In this document: piece by piece, positions 25,661-37,621 of the stretch
Position numbering within the stretch: position 1 is the first letter of the stretch
Layout: every line of letters begins with the position of its first letter
Origin: Siderastrea siderea
Taxonomy: Eukaryota; Cnidaria; Anthozoa; Scleractinia; Rhizangiidae
Direction: 5' to 3'
Length of the DNA stretch: 64,000 nucleotides
Assembly: GCA_964030785.1 (NCBI GenBank)
Contig: OZ034978.1
Location: 11,653,953 to 11,717,952, forward strand
Notes under the pieces: generated by a model
Told to the model about the DNA's origin: nothing
The model's input: only the letters and a program-made list of their open reading frames with translations
Databases searched by the model: none
Program-made: the position numbers and the translations under genes

Positions 25661-28034
25661 CCCAGGTCCGTTTACAAGATATCATCGTCTCAAGTTACCA
25701 CATAACTCCATGCAATTTCGCCTAACAAACACAAGTTTATTTTATCAGTTTACGCTACTTTCGATAGGAAAAGGAAGCAACTAATTAAAGCAAATCTTGA
25801 AACAATGTACTAGATGTAAAATATCGATAACAAGGAACAATTTACTAGATGTTTTTTGGCAGATGCTCCTAAACTGACTTAGAACCTTCCTCAAGTGCGT
25901 GTTCTCGAGGTCGTGATTTCATCTCCATGAGTAACGCGTTTCTAGTAATAATTTTTTTTTCGAACATGTGTTTTTTTATCTAACCCTTTGAACAAAAAGA
26001 AAATGAACGGTAGGTCAAAAATATGTTGAAAAAAAGATAGGTCACCATGCTTGCTTAAGAGTAAATGACTTTTCTTTTCTCTGGTGAGCTTAGCCTCATA
26101 GGAAAACCTATTACTCCCTGGACGTGCGCGCGCTACTGACGCAGCAAATCGTGCGCAGTAAGGATGCGCAATGCAATACAGGGCAATGTCCTTAACTATG
26201 TCGCTCGATCACTTAACAGGAAAGGCTCTTCGTGCTCTTTTTAGTCTAAGACGACGCATAAAAGTTAGCGGTTTGAAATCATCAGTCTCAATTTCAAAAT
26301 TTTTGACGTAAAGAATTTCCCCATTTCACTTATAATAGCGATGTTTGAGGTGTCTATACTAAATCATATTTCAAATCTTGGAACGGTCCACCAGTTGAAA
26401 AAAGCTCACTTAAGGTGGCTCCCCAGTTACTACAAAAGTGACTACACGAACTGGCAAGACTTGCAAAAAAAGCCCTAGTTCTGTTGTCTTGCAATCTTTG
26501 TTCCTGAATTTACTAGTAAGGCTACCAACCTAATTACTCTTATTTTTCAGGTTTTTCTTCTTAGGCATAGGCCGTTGTCATGGCAACAAAGCAACTAAAG
26601 AATGACAGATATTTTCCATTAATTCGTCTTTTTTCTTAAATCTTTTGATTTTCCCTCGGTGAAATTTTTTTAAACTTTCCTATTTTGTGAAAATGATTTT
26701 GACTAACATTTTGCAGGGGAAAAAATATGGGGTCGTTCAGACGGATTCACCGATATCACGTGATTTCTTATTTTTAACCATTAAACTGGATTGCTCTGAC
26801 AGAATTTTTTCAAAAAGTAATATGTGAAAGGTAGCGTTAGTATCTCAAAATGTGCAAAATTTAAAAAAAATTTACCGAAGGAAAAGCGAGAAAATTTACT
26901 GTTAACTTTGCAATTTTTGGCTATGCTGACGTCATAAATATCAGGAAAAACCTACGATTTTATGTGAGCGCGCGCAGATTACTACAGCTTGCATCATCAG
27001 ATTTAGACGGTGCGATTTTTACTGACAACTCTAGTATGCGACTTGCTCACGTGATGTCTGTAACACGAATCGTGTCGTCTAAATTAGGCGTACGACATCT
27101 TTACGACACGTGCAAACAACACGAAAAATGTCATAGGATTTTGAAACATGTTTTAAAACCCTACGACAGTCGTAGCCACAATCGAAATGTTAGAATGACG
27201 AGTTATATACGATCTTTGCTTGACGCGAGCAGCGCGCGCTACAAAAGTCGCATACAACAGCCGTAATTAAATCGCCCTTTGCAGTTCTGCAAACGTTATT
27301 TAGAAGTTAACAAGTTCAACCCATGAAGAGTTGAAATTGATCGATTTCTTCTGATCATTGATATGAATAAAATTATTCGTAGGTAAGTTATCTTTAAAGA
27401 AAAGATCAAAACTCTCGTGTTAGACTGGTGCTGCTAATGTCAATTGATCTCCACTGTAATAGCTTTTATGAAGATGTTCGACTACTTTTATTTTACTGAC
27501 TTTGATCACGATGATTTAAATGAAGTTACAAGCACAACGTCCATCTTTTGAAAGAGAATTACTGATCATCCAAACCATTAAGCAGTCTCAAAACTAGAAT
27601 TTTATAGCATTTTTAAAATAGCCATACATCATAACGGTAATTGAAAACACCCTAATAGAATAACCACAAATTAAGGTCGAAGGTGGTAGATACGATGAAA
27701 TTTCTAGGTTTGAAAGACTGTACTCTTTGTGGTCTCAGTAATATTGAAGATAAAAGACTTTTTTGATATGATGGATACTAGAACCTCGAATTGTAAGCAA
27801 TTACTGCTCACAGTGATTAATTAATACGCAGTTGGCAAAGTTCATTTCTTCCTCTTTTGAATTGTGAAACAATTTGCTAACAATCTGGCTTGATAACTAA
27901 AATTTAATTGTTTTCCCACTTTTTCCATTGTGTTGTTTTATCATGCTTTGGTTTTTGCAATACTTTACTGATTTATAGCCATGCAAACTGAATAAAGCTT
28001 GTTGTTGTTGTTTTGTTGGTAAACGATTCAAATT
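25661..28034. other. no recognisable gene
   Basis: Mostly AT-rich sequence. 26412-27270 begins with ttaaggtggctccccagtt and looks like a dispersed element, but I could not define matched ends. A GTTGTTGTTGTT microsatellite lies at 28000-28012. The 100-codon frame at 26964 has no recognisable domain. Confidence 0.35.
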
Positions 28035-28540
28035 CATAAAAGCTACTGATCAGTACTTTCCTGTGGTGCTGTTTATTATGCTGTACACGGTTGTTCTGAC
28101 TTTTGGTACTGTGGATAAAACCGAACTGTCACCATCCAAATGAAAGCTTCTGAACAGTACTTTCCTGTGGTGCTGTTTATTATGCTGTACAAGGTGGTTC
28201 TAACTTTTGAGCCTGTGGATGAAATCCTAAAGTGTGACTATTCAAATGAAAGCTACTGAGTAGCACTTTCCTGTGGTGCTGTTTATTGTGCTGTACGAGG
28301 TGGTTCTAACTTTTGAGTCTGTGGATGAAATCCTAAAGTGTGACCATTGAAATGAAAGCTACTGAGCAGTACTTTCCTGTGGTGCTGTTTATTGTGCTGT
28401 ACAAGGTGGTTCTAACTTTTGAGTCTGTGGATGAAATCCTGAAGTGTGACCATTGAAATGAAAGCTACTGAGAAGCAGCAGTGGTGCTGTTTATCGTGCT
28501 GCACAAGGTGTTTGAGTCTGTTAAAGATTTTCCGAAATTG
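28035..28540. repeat. 106-bp tandem repeat, five copies
   Basis: Five units with landmarks gctactgagcagtactttc, ctgtggtgctgtttatt, aaggtggttctaac and gtggatgaaatcc recur every 104-106 bp (landmark starts at 28051, 28155, 28261, 28367 and about 28473). The last copy is shortened. The same family appears at 56900-57272 (plus) and inverted at 53540-53645, 60545-60900 and 61680-61960, so it is an interspersed family that also forms arrays. Confidence 0.9.
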
Positions 28541-29969
28541 TGACCATTTAATTAAAAAATGTTGAATAACCCTTTTCTATTTTGTTTTTGTTCGTTACCT
28601 ACTTTGTTTCTTTTTTCAGTTTCTATCCAGAGAGTCAACAGCATTTTTGTCTTTGACAGCTTAAGATTTAATTCTCTCAATTTCCAAATCCTCCCTGTCC
28701 TTTCCGAGAACTAACAACTGACAAATGACAGGCCTAGAACTAAAAACAGACGATTCCGAGTTCCTTACATTTAAACAGGAAACGGATTTTTTTTCTTCCT
28801 TTTTGTCATGCGCCATTGTGAAAAACTGGATGACCGAACTCCGAAATTCTTCCATAATAAAAAGAAAAAGAAAAAAAAAAAAGAAAAAAAGGAAATGTAC
28901 TTTGTGGGTCAAATGTAGTGTGATGATCGTTCAGTGTAGCAGGAGAATACGTTTCGAGTGTAGTAACCAATAATTAAATAACTGAAATATCTTCTGTTTT
29001 CGATGATTAAAGTTTGTCGCACGGAAAATTTGAGATTTCGTTCTCTGAACGCTTTCTATTATTAGACGGCTCTGAACTTGGTTTGCTATATCTTGAGTTG
29101 CACTGTATCTCGAAAATGAAAATTTTGTTCTTACTTAGTTCCGTTGCTTTTAGAAGAATTAGAGGAAAAAGTACCGTGATCTGCCGTATTTACCCACATG
29201 CTGGTCACAACCGTTCACAACTGCGTTTGGACCAACCATTGGATTTAGACACTATTTCCAAAAATTAGCTATACACGTGTGATTGCGCACGCGTTTTAGC
29301 GCGTTTTCTCCAACACATTGTGGCCTAACTGCGGGTGAATACGGCAAATGTTTAGCTACTCTTTTTTTAAGTTAGTTTTTCTACCTCTAGTTCTTGCTTA
29401 AGTTGGCTATGTTTGTTGATTGCTTGATTCCGCCGACATCTGAAAATTCCCTGTATTTGAAACCTAGAAAACAAAATTATGTCAATCCACCTAAATATGT
29501 TTTGGAAATCAGTAAGTTTAGAACTGATAGAGATCAGCTGGTTGTCAGCTTGTTTTGGTTTGTTTCGTTTTGTTTTCTTCTCTTTTCAGTTTTCTTTTAG
29601 TCGCTTTCTTGCACTGGGACCACAAATTGGCACCAAAAGTATCTTTGTGGGATTCCAGTGACAAATATAAATACTTCAAATATTCACTTTCTGAATCATT
29701 TACAGTCTGCGGGAAAATTTTTGAACAAACGATCACTGCACAGCAAACGGCTCTTAGGGATGGGTTCTAGTCTTTCTCTCCTTCCTTCCCAGATCAATCT
29801 ATTCAGGCCAAAAATACAAAATTTCTAATCCCTATTTTAGACTAAAAAAGCTGTAAACTTCACCCTTTTTTGGGACAAATCCCACCACCATCATTGTTTG
29901 CAAAATTTCATAATATTCACTACCAGAAAAGAGGAGAAGTCACTGAAGACACTAAGCTAGGCAACTCAC
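28541..29969. other. no recognisable gene
   Basis: Contains an A-rich tract (28857-28890) and T-rich stretches. Open frames are under 85 codons without domains. 29560-29600 has a pyrimidine tract followed by TTTTCAG, a possible plus-strand splice acceptor with no assignable exon. Confidence 0.35.
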
Positions 29970-30932
29970 CTCTTTTCAAAAAATGTCATATTTGAGGTCG
30001 GATGGTGTTTTATTCACTTGTCGCGTCTTCATCCTGTTCATGTTTATCTGTAAAGAGATAAATAAGATATTACATAAAGAAATCCTCGGCATTTAATTTA
30101 AAACCGTTTAAAGAAGAAGGAAAAGGCAGAGAGGTCACCGTGACCCTCTCCCAAATGCCTTTCCCGTCCCTAATCAAGGAATTTGGTTTGTGAGGAGGGG
30201 GGGAGTTGAGGTTCCCACTTAGTAGGTACATGTCCTCGTTTGGGACCAAACCAACACATTTTGATCACACTCAATTCCACACATAATTGATCACAATATC
30301 AGCTCCATAATTTGAAATCTTACCTTTTCTAAAGCATTGTCATATGGTATGGTTGACGTTGCCTTTATTAAGTTTTCCCATTCTATGGATAGCATTTACC
30401 TGAAGAGAGATAGAATTTGTTGAGAAATACTCGGCGTAAACTTACTCGACTTTAATTTAACTTGTGGCTCCTTATCTTGATTGACTGTAAAAGATATTCA
30501 AACTCGAAACATCAAAACTACAATTAAAGCGTCAAATGAAAGGTACAAAAGGCCTCCGTCGACATCCGAAGCTTTAAAAATGGTAAGACCACAGCGGACG
30601 TTTCGGGGGGGGGGGGGGGACAAGGAGTTTAGCGCAGTTCCTTTGGGGCCGAGGTATCTAAAATGTCGCTTCCTTTTTGCAGTCAGTGTCAAGTGATGAC
30701 TTCTGATGATGACTTCCGCTTAGGTTGTTAAAACGTCAGTCAATGCCATTACAAACAGTCCTTCTCAGGACAACACTAACCCGGACGATCATACTTCACC
30801 GACTTAGAACCGGTTTAGATTCGCGCAATACAAGTTCTGTGCCACTAATCTCACCTCTTAGAATGAATATGCTTTCTGTTGAGGGTGATAGTTTCTCTGT
30901 TGTCTTTTTCCTATTCAAGGGTATTTTTACCT
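29970..30932 (-). other. three splice-bounded 76-78-bp segments, possible exons of an unknown gene
   Basis: On the minus strand three segments of 76-78 bp are each preceded by a pyrimidine tract plus CAG and followed by GTGAG or GTAAG: roughly 30857-30932, 30325-30400 and 29970-30047. The first has an open frame throughout (ending ...ESIFILR). The second has stops in every frame. The third, in one phase, reads a short acidic tail (DKHEQDEDATSE) and stops. I do not recognise a protein. They could be exons of a non-coding or poorly conserved transcript, or chance. Confidence 0.3.
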
Positions 30933-32990
30933 GGAGAGAAATATAAATTACGTTAAGACATGTTGGTTAACCCTCGGACGGTCAAGCAAAGTCACACCTC
31001 CACCTTGGTACAAGGGGGGGGGGGGGGATGATGGAACCCCACCCCTGAGTTTTTGCTGAGTTTCAATATTTTGGAGAGATTTTGTCTTTGATAGAAAGCC
31101 TTTGATGTGCTCTAAAAGGTGAGGTATACATTATGGGTTGGGGCGCTGCTGGGGGCCTGTGAAGGCATGTTGGCCGCCATCTTGGATTTTACCAAAAATT
31201 ACAAATTATGAATAAACGGCGGAAACTGGAAATTGTTCATGCCCAGTCATGTAGAATATAACATAATTAAACACGTTGTTGCTTTTTGTTTACAATTTGT
31301 GGTTTTTCACCTAAAAGGCGAAAAACACACAGTTTTACCCAAAAATGGCTTGACCACCTGCTACTTATGAAGTCATATCTCGTAACCATAGCAACCGATT
31401 CTTACCAAATGTGCGTCAAAATGTGTCTAAGGGATATGCCTACAGCTACTGAAAACGGCAGGTGCTGTTGAAAAATCGTCTTGGAAAAATTCAAGGGAAA
31501 CCTTATGGGGGGGTGCCCCCCGTACCACCCCCCCCCCCCCTGTACACCCAAGGGCTAAGACACACACAAGCCGAAACATACTAGAGAAAGGCCGGGAAGG
31601 TCCCGTTGGGCTAGGGTCCTAAGACTCAGGTAAAACCCAGTTATCAAAACCCATCACGTCAATGGCGATTATATAGACTTGCTAATTACAATTAACCCTC
31701 TAAGCCCCAAGAGTGACCAGCATCAGTTTTCTCCCCATCATAAAAGTGTATTATAACGGATACAGGTCATGAGAATTTAGCAAATGATCACCAAAGATGA
31801 ATTGTCTGGATGTTTGAAAACGTTCTCCCAATTAGTAATCAATAAAATCTATGGAGATCAGTAAGGAGAATTTGTATAATGATGATAGGGCAGAGTAGTG
31901 AAAGGGTGAGGATAAAACATGTTGAGTACAATAAAATGGAATTAATTAAAAAGGAAATTCAATAGGGAAAAAACAGAGAACAGAGGGGTAGTGGACCCCT
32001 CACCCCAAACCCCTTTGCAATCCCCATATTCACCGACCTCAAATTCACGAGTTTTTAAACAACGAAATCTTATTATTCCATATTAGAATTTCCCCCAAAT
32101 GAAAGTAAATACTAAGAATAAATGCAAACTTTATCCTTAGAAAGGAAGCACGCACCTCAAGAAACTTGTTCGTTAAGAATCACCAACTAAACAGAGATGT
32201 GGAGATTAGTTCTACTTGCTACTCACATAAAGGTACCCGCCTGCAAAGAAAAAATAAAAACGCTTTAATTTGAAAATTTAAATGCAAAGTGGGATAAATT
32301 ACAATTTCAACTGTAAAGCTCCATACGCAATAAGTAATAAGTGCATCTAGTGTTCCAAAAGTGCTTTTTATGGTATTGGTTATAAAATGATTTACAAACT
32401 GTACGACGCTGTTGGTATCTTGATTGAACCTAAAAAGTATATGTAAACCTATATGCAACTGATACTCGGAAAACAGAAAGAAAAAGGTTGTGTATCGCAT
32501 TAGTCTGTACTGATTTCTCGAAGTGACAAATACGACACAAGTGTCAAATATGGCTGAGAATTAATTCAACCTTTGAATGACAAATGAAGCTCAATAGTAC
32601 TGTCCGGTTTCGGTATGTTCTTTTATAGCCGACAACACTTAGCAATATCTAAATATCAACGTTAATAAATGTGTTCAATAAAGAATATTATAACCATGAT
32701 ACAGCTTTCTTACCCGAGGATTAATGAACGCGTTTCAAATTTCCCGCGTGTATCACGTCCATTCAAGGTTCGGTTTGACGGCGAATGTTCTTTCCAAAGA
32801 CAGGGTTTAGCCTTCAAACTGACTTAGCTACCCGTTTTCTTTGCTCTAAATATAAATTACTAGTCGCTTAAAACTGTTATTAAAGTTCTTTCAGCGGAAT
32901 AAACTGACTGCAATGTTATATTTTACTGTTGAGGCCACATTTGCTTTCCTCGTGCTGAAGGTGCAGAGAAAAAATGAATAATGGATAGCT
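30605..32990. other. non-coding sequence with homopolymer runs and dispersed repeats
   Basis: Runs of 14-15 G occur at 30605-30619 and 31014-31027, and C13 at 31528-31540. 30720-30810 (gttgttaaaacgtcagtc...acccggacgatcat) resembles a repeat I remember as common in coral genomes. 31693-31880 starts with aaccctctaagccccaa and is a member of the CCCTTTAAGCCCC MITE-like family also present at 54279 and 55913. No gene was found. Confidence 0.45.
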
Positions 32991-34022
32991 TGATCACAGG
33001 TAGCCAAAGGTTGAGTTATGACTGAAGATTAATAAAAGTTTATGAAATAAACAGTGTTTCTTTGTTTATATCTTACGTAGTTGCTATCTAGGGCAAAAAT
33101 TCGCTCTCCGAGCGAGAATAAGCGTCTTTCTAATTTTTGCTCCCAATTAGTATTATAATTTTATGCAAAGGTTGCACACTGATCCGCCATTTCACCCGCA
33201 CAAAAGCATACCTCTTTTCCCTAAATGAGCTATATTTCTTGAAATGCGCCATTTCCACTCACAATTTCCTCAAACCTGAATGAATCCATAGTCGAAAAAC
33301 AACTATACGGCGGAAAAGTTCCATCTTTCCCAACATTTTGTCACCATAAACGGCAATATTTTGAGCTTCTTGAGTAGTTTAGGAAATGAGAATACGAGCG
33401 CACTAGTCAAATCTTCACTTAAATTTGACTGGAAACTTTCCAGTCAAATCTTCACGAGCGCACTAGTCAAATCTTCACTTAAATTTGACAGGGATTGCTC
33501 CCAGTCAAATTTTTACGCACACACATATCGCGCTTTCTTTGTGCATGCAGCCGAGAGCGCCAGTTAGCTTGAGGGAAGGCCCCAAAATGAGCGTCTGGAG
33601 CGCAGTAGCCAAATCTTCACACACACTTGACTGAAGATTTGAGTGATAAAAGCACGAGCGCTCCCAGTCAAATTCTCACTCAATTTTCACCAAATTTTTC
33701 CTAGGATTTTTGACTGAAAAATATTCAAAGTCTATTATGACCGTAAGCATAACTTGTCACACCATTTTCATGAATATATCTTTTGTCGTCGAAGCAGCTG
33801 AGTGATGTTTTATTCACCACATAGCTACCAATTCGATGTTTTTCACTTTTGATTAGTCTCATCATGTGACGCATCTGCTTTTTATTGAAAAGCGTATCTT
33901 TGTAATTGTCGTGTCGTATTTTTTGTTTTATCACATTCTTTTTTATTCCCTTTGCTGTGCGACTACCCTGTTTATTGTCTTTCATGTAAGAATACATTTT
34001 TGACCTCAAACCAACAAACTCC
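32991..34022. repeat. left terminal inverted repeat of the Polinton
   Basis: Matches the reverse complement of 47306-48646 once the MITE there is removed. It includes the last roughly 100 codons of DNA polymerase B plus about 735 bp of non-coding DNA. The inner part (about 33380-34022) is identical to the other copy wherever I compared it, while the outer part (32991-33375) differs at about 3-4% of positions. 33400-33680 carries many copies of AGTCAAAT/ATTTGACT in both orientations. Confidence 0.9.
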
Positions 34023-37000
34023 ACGATTGGGATTCCTGCTGCTTCGTCCTTGAATTTTCCAATGACTTTCTTGTTTGAGTCATCAAAAAACGGGCTATTC
34101 TTTGGATAATCACTGTTATCGAATAGATGTTTGTCTTTCCAAAAATCTTGATAAACATCATCTGCTTCAATTTCATAGGTCAGACTGTCAGTATCTGTGA
34201 ACAGCAACCGAGCTTTGTCACCATACTGACTTTTGATGTAATTGTAATGAAAATCATACATCAATGTTTTTGATAAGTCTAGGATGCACATTCCAACATA
34301 TGCCGGTCTGTTTAATGTCAAAGTTGGTTTGATTTTATGAATGGCAACTAAATCCTCATTAAATATTTTTCTGCTTATGAAACTCGGTTTACTGGCCCAC
34401 TTTAATAGTTTTTCTTCATCAGTTACAAGTTTGATGTCCTGTCGCTTTCTCAGATTCTCCATTGTTTTTCCAAACACCGAATTGTTCATCAACTTGAAAA
34501 AATCCTTTTCAAAAGAGTTCTTTGCCTCTGCTCTCTTTTTTGTGTTAAAATCGATGTAAGGTTTTAACCATGGACTCTGATCGAATTGGAGAGCTCTATG
34601 AATCTTTGTTAGTTTCAACCCCAAAGACATATAGAGTTGCAAGTTGCGATAATGTAAAACATATCTCTCTTTATTTGACAACGTTGGCACCAACTTTTCA
34701 ACCAGTCCAACCTTTACTTTAAATTTTTCAGCAATTTCTTGACAATAAGGTGACAACATATCTTCAGTTACTTTGATTTTTTCTGCTGCTAGCGGATAGT
34801 CGTTGTGGAGATCATGCAACTCCTCTGGATATTCCAAATCGACCTCCAATATCAATCCTTTTTCAGACTCATCATTATACTTGGATAAATCCACCTCTTC
34901 TTCAGTCAACCATTCAAACTCACCTGTTGGAAGATATTGAATCATTGCCCAACCATATAGATTGTTTGCATCCAGATAGACGATGTATTTTGTTACATCC
35001 TTTGGATTGTGATCAGCCATATACTTGTTGTTTGCCTTTCCATATCGATTGGCGATGTAACTAATTCCACCACGCATACCTTTTTCAATGAATTGAAACA
35101 TATCAACATCACTAATCAACTCCAATTCAGTTTTTGTCCTTTTCAACATTGCATCCCAACTCAGACCAGGTGCTGAGAAATAATGAGCAGGATCCAATTC
35201 ATAGTATTGTTGACATACTTTGCGGAAATTTTCAAAAACATCAGTCAACAACAAAATATCCGATTTGAGATATAGATCATGATACTCTCCCATTGATGAT
35301 AGATTAAATTCATTCCAAACATTCTGTGCATGTTGATACTCTTCATCTGTGATATGTTTATCATTCATAATACTGAAAAAATCTTCTTTCTTTGGCAACC
35401 TGTTGTCCTCAAACTTTTCAAAACTATTCATATAGTCATAAGGATAGACACCTTTCTTTGTCATCAAACTCAATTGTTCACCTTGAAATACTTGTCCCGT
35501 ATGTTTGAACGCTTCAGCAGGAAGATTATTCACCAAATTACTCAATGACGAGCTCATGAATTGAAAGCTGTCGATGAATACAAGGTGCCGGCCCAACATG
35601 AAGGCCATGTATTTCTCCATATTACAGGGAATGACATTTATGTTCATCTCATGTTTCTTTCCTTCTTCATCAAAATACGCATTCTTTTTCACAATATTAC
35701 CAATCTCTTGCATTATAAAGTGACTGTCATACCCCTTGAGATTGTGAAACACCACAGGTATTTTATCAGTTAAATGGAAATTTAGATTACAACCTTCATG
35801 TGCTGAGCCTCTGTATTTGCCGGTGACATGACAGTGATCTTTTACTCTTTTATCACTTGCGGTATAAGGTATCTTGCAGATGTGGCATTCTTCAGCTCTT
35901 AGAAAACTTTCCTCATCCTCGTCTGTCATTTCGATAGGTTTTGTGAAGTGGGTTTTTACAATCTTTTTACAGTATTTAACTTCAGCTAACATATCATTCA
36001 TGAACTTGTGAATGGCCATTTCTCCTCTGTGAATTTTGATTGGTTTTGAAAATTTATCGTCATAATAGCAAACAACTTTATAACCATATCCACAAGCCGT
36101 ATGTTTTTGATATTGTTCGGTGTAGGATTTTTGCGGAGCTTTCTCATCAACTTTTTCGGTGATGGCTTCAAAATCAGCATAAATCACGAAAGGTGCTGGT
36201 AACTGTCTACGATAATTTTTGAATGCAATTTTTGATCCAGGTCCTGGCATTTTAATGGATTGTTTCCCATTAATTTCAATACAATCAACTTTGTGTTTTT
36301 CAAGATGCTCTTTTGCGCTTAAACATTGAAGACAGTACATACAGAAATGCTTTCTTCCATTGTGATTCGTTTGACTGTGCATAAATTTATTGAAATTCTT
36401 TAATAAACAATAATGTTTTACCTCTCCTTCGGTTATTAAGAGCAGATTCAAACAAGAGTTAAACTTTTCTTTTGAAACGTAAATTACATACGGTTGTTTT
36501 TCCTCATAACCGAAGACATTAACATTGATACTGTTTTGTTTCTCTATTTTGTTGTATTGTTTTACAGAAACGGGAAACTCAATTCCCGAGTAATCCAATT
36601 TTTCTACATATTTTTTATCACACTCTTTTATTCTCTGTGGATCTTTTTTCTGCGGCAAGAGGTGACGAATGTGACACCAACGAAAACATTCATCGTCATT
36701 ATTTTTCATGTTTATAATCCCTTTAGCTGAGTTCTTCAGCTCTTTGGGTAATGGAATATATGAAGAACCTCTGAGTGGTCTGTACTTTACAACATTGATA
36801 AAATGACCATCAACCGATTTAATAATCCATGCTGATCCTTCTGAAATCCATTGCTGAATCATATTTACAATCTGTTGTTGTGTTATTTGCAACAAGTTAT
36901 CAATATTTGCATCATTTGTTACTGTTTGTGGCTTTGCATTGAAATAAGCCTCCTTTTCAATCAACTCATCTCCTTTCTGTTTTTCAAACGTAATCTTCAA

Positions 37001-37528
37001 CGTTTCATTGAATTTGAGACCTTTCATCTCATTTAGAAACTTTGATAGATTGTTCTTAATCACTGAACGGGTGTTCTGAAGTTGAATTAATGGGTCTTGT
37101 CTGTTTGTGATACCAATTTCATATGATCTTGTTAACCCTCGCAGGGCTTGTTCTTTCTGTGTGAAAGTTGGTATAGCCACTTTATTAATATTTTCCAACC
37201 ACTTTCTCCATTTAATATTTTTTTCATTTCGCTCTTCAATCACTTTATCTGCATTTTTCAACCACTCTTCCCAATTAATAACGTTTTCAGTCGTTTTTTG
37301 AATCACATTTGGTAGCTTATTGAGTGTTGTTGTGACAACTGTTGGTTTGAGGATGGGGACGTTAATCTCAGGTACTTCACCAAATAAGCTAGGGGGGTGT
37401 CTTGGTTTGGTATCATCTACTATGGTGATTTCAGGCTTCCTTTTCTTTTGATTCAGAAGCAATTTGATAAGTTTTGATTTGCTAAGTTTCTTCAAACTAG
37501 CTTTGTTCATTTCTGTTTGTGAATTCAT
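33725..37528 (-). CDS. protein-primed DNA polymerase B (Polinton pPolB)
   Basis: A family B polymerase that would replicate the element by protein priming, 1267 aa and uninterrupted. Exonuclease motifs are visible: YADFEA (about residue 447), FHNLKGYDSHF (about 593-605) and a YLKSDILLL ExoIII. Polymerase motifs are DANNLYGWAM (A, about 850), KLMNNSVFGKT (B, about 1012) and TDTDS (C, about 1109). Upstream is a C2H2-like knuckle (FCMYC...HLEKH). Between ExoI and ExoII is a CHIC...DHCHVTGKYRG...CN segment resembling the HNH/endonuclease VII-like insert usual in Polinton polymerases. The basic N-terminus has a KLSKSKLIKLL helix. The start at 37528 is the first Met after an AT-rich intergenic region. 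The last roughly 100 codons lie in the left TIR and are duplicated at 47302-47601. Confidence 0.95.
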   Translation of the reverse strand: MNSQTEMNKASLKKLSKSKLIKLLLNQKKRKPEITIVDDTKPRHPPSLFGEVPEINVPILKPTVVTTTLNKLPNVIQKTTENVINWEEWLKNADKVIEERNEKNIKWRKWLENINKVAIPTFTQKEQALRGLTRSYEIGITNRQDPLIQLQNTRSVIKNNLSKFLNEMKGLKFNETLKITFEKQKGDELIEKEAYFNAKPQTVTNDANIDNLLQITQQQIVNMIQQWISEGSAWIIKSVDGHFINVVKYRPLRGSSYIPLPKELKNSAKGIINMKNNDDECFRWCHIRHLLPQKKDPQRIKECDKKYVEKLDYSGIEFPVSVKQYNKIEKQNSINVNVFGYEEKQPYVIYVSKEKFNSCLNLLLITEGEVKHYCLLKNFNKFMHSQTNHNGRKHFCMYCLQCLSAKEHLEKHKVDCIEINGKQSIKMPGPGSKIAFKNYRRQLPAPFVIYADFEAITEKVDEKAPQKSYTEQYQKHTACGYGYKVVCYYDDKFSKPIKIHRGEMAIHKFMNDMLAEVKYCKKIVKTHFTKPIEMTDEDEESFLRAEECHICKIPYTASDKRVKDHCHVTGKYRGSAHEGCNLNFHLTDKIPVVFHNLKGYDSHFIMQEIGNIVKKNAYFDEEGKKHEMNINVIPCNMEKYMAFMLGRHLVFIDSFQFMSSSLSNLVNNLPAEAFKHTGQVFQGEQLSLMTKKGVYPYDYMNSFEKFEDNRLPKKEDFFSIMNDKHITDEEYQHAQNVWNEFNLSSMGEYHDLYLKSDILLLTDVFENFRKVCQQYYELDPAHYFSAPGLSWDAMLKRTKTELELISDVDMFQFIEKGMRGGISYIANRYGKANNKYMADHNPKDVTKYIVYLDANNLYGWAMIQYLPTGEFEWLTEEEVDLSKYNDESEKGLILEVDLEYPEELHDLHNDYPLAAEKIKVTEDMLSPYCQEIAEKFKVKVGLVEKLVPTLSNKERYVLHYRNLQLYMSLGLKLTKIHRALQFDQSPWLKPYIDFNTKKRAEAKNSFEKDFFKLMNNSVFGKTMENLRKRQDIKLVTDEEKLLKWASKPSFISRKIFNEDLVAIHKIKPTLTLNRPAYVGMCILDLSKTLMYDFHYNYIKSQYGDKARLLFTDTDSLTYEIEADDVYQDFWKDKHLFDNSDYPKNSPFFDDSNKKVIGKFKDEAAGIPIVEFVGLRSKMYSYMKDNKQGSRTAKGIKKNVIKQKIRHDNYKDTLFNKKQMRHMMRLIKSEKHRIGSYVVNKTSLSCFDDKRYIHENGVTSYAYGHNRL

Positions 37529-37529
37529 C

Positions 37530-37621
37530 CTTCTTCTTTTATTTATTATATAATAATATTTTATTATATAATAATATTTTTTAAATTATTTTTCATTTCA
37601 CGTTTCACGAAATGAAAAAGT
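37530..37621 (-). promoter_or_regulatory. AT-rich promoter region with hairpin upstream of pPolB
   Basis: Two near-identical ATTATATAATAATATTTT blocks (TATA-like) lie directly upstream of the polymerase start. Beside them TTTTTCATTTC and GAAATGAAAAA form an 11-bp stem around a 9-nt loop (about 37589-37620). A similar AT-rich block lies at 37938-37962 upstream of the next gene. A role as promoter or as 3' end signal of the upstream gene is inferred. Confidence 0.5.
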
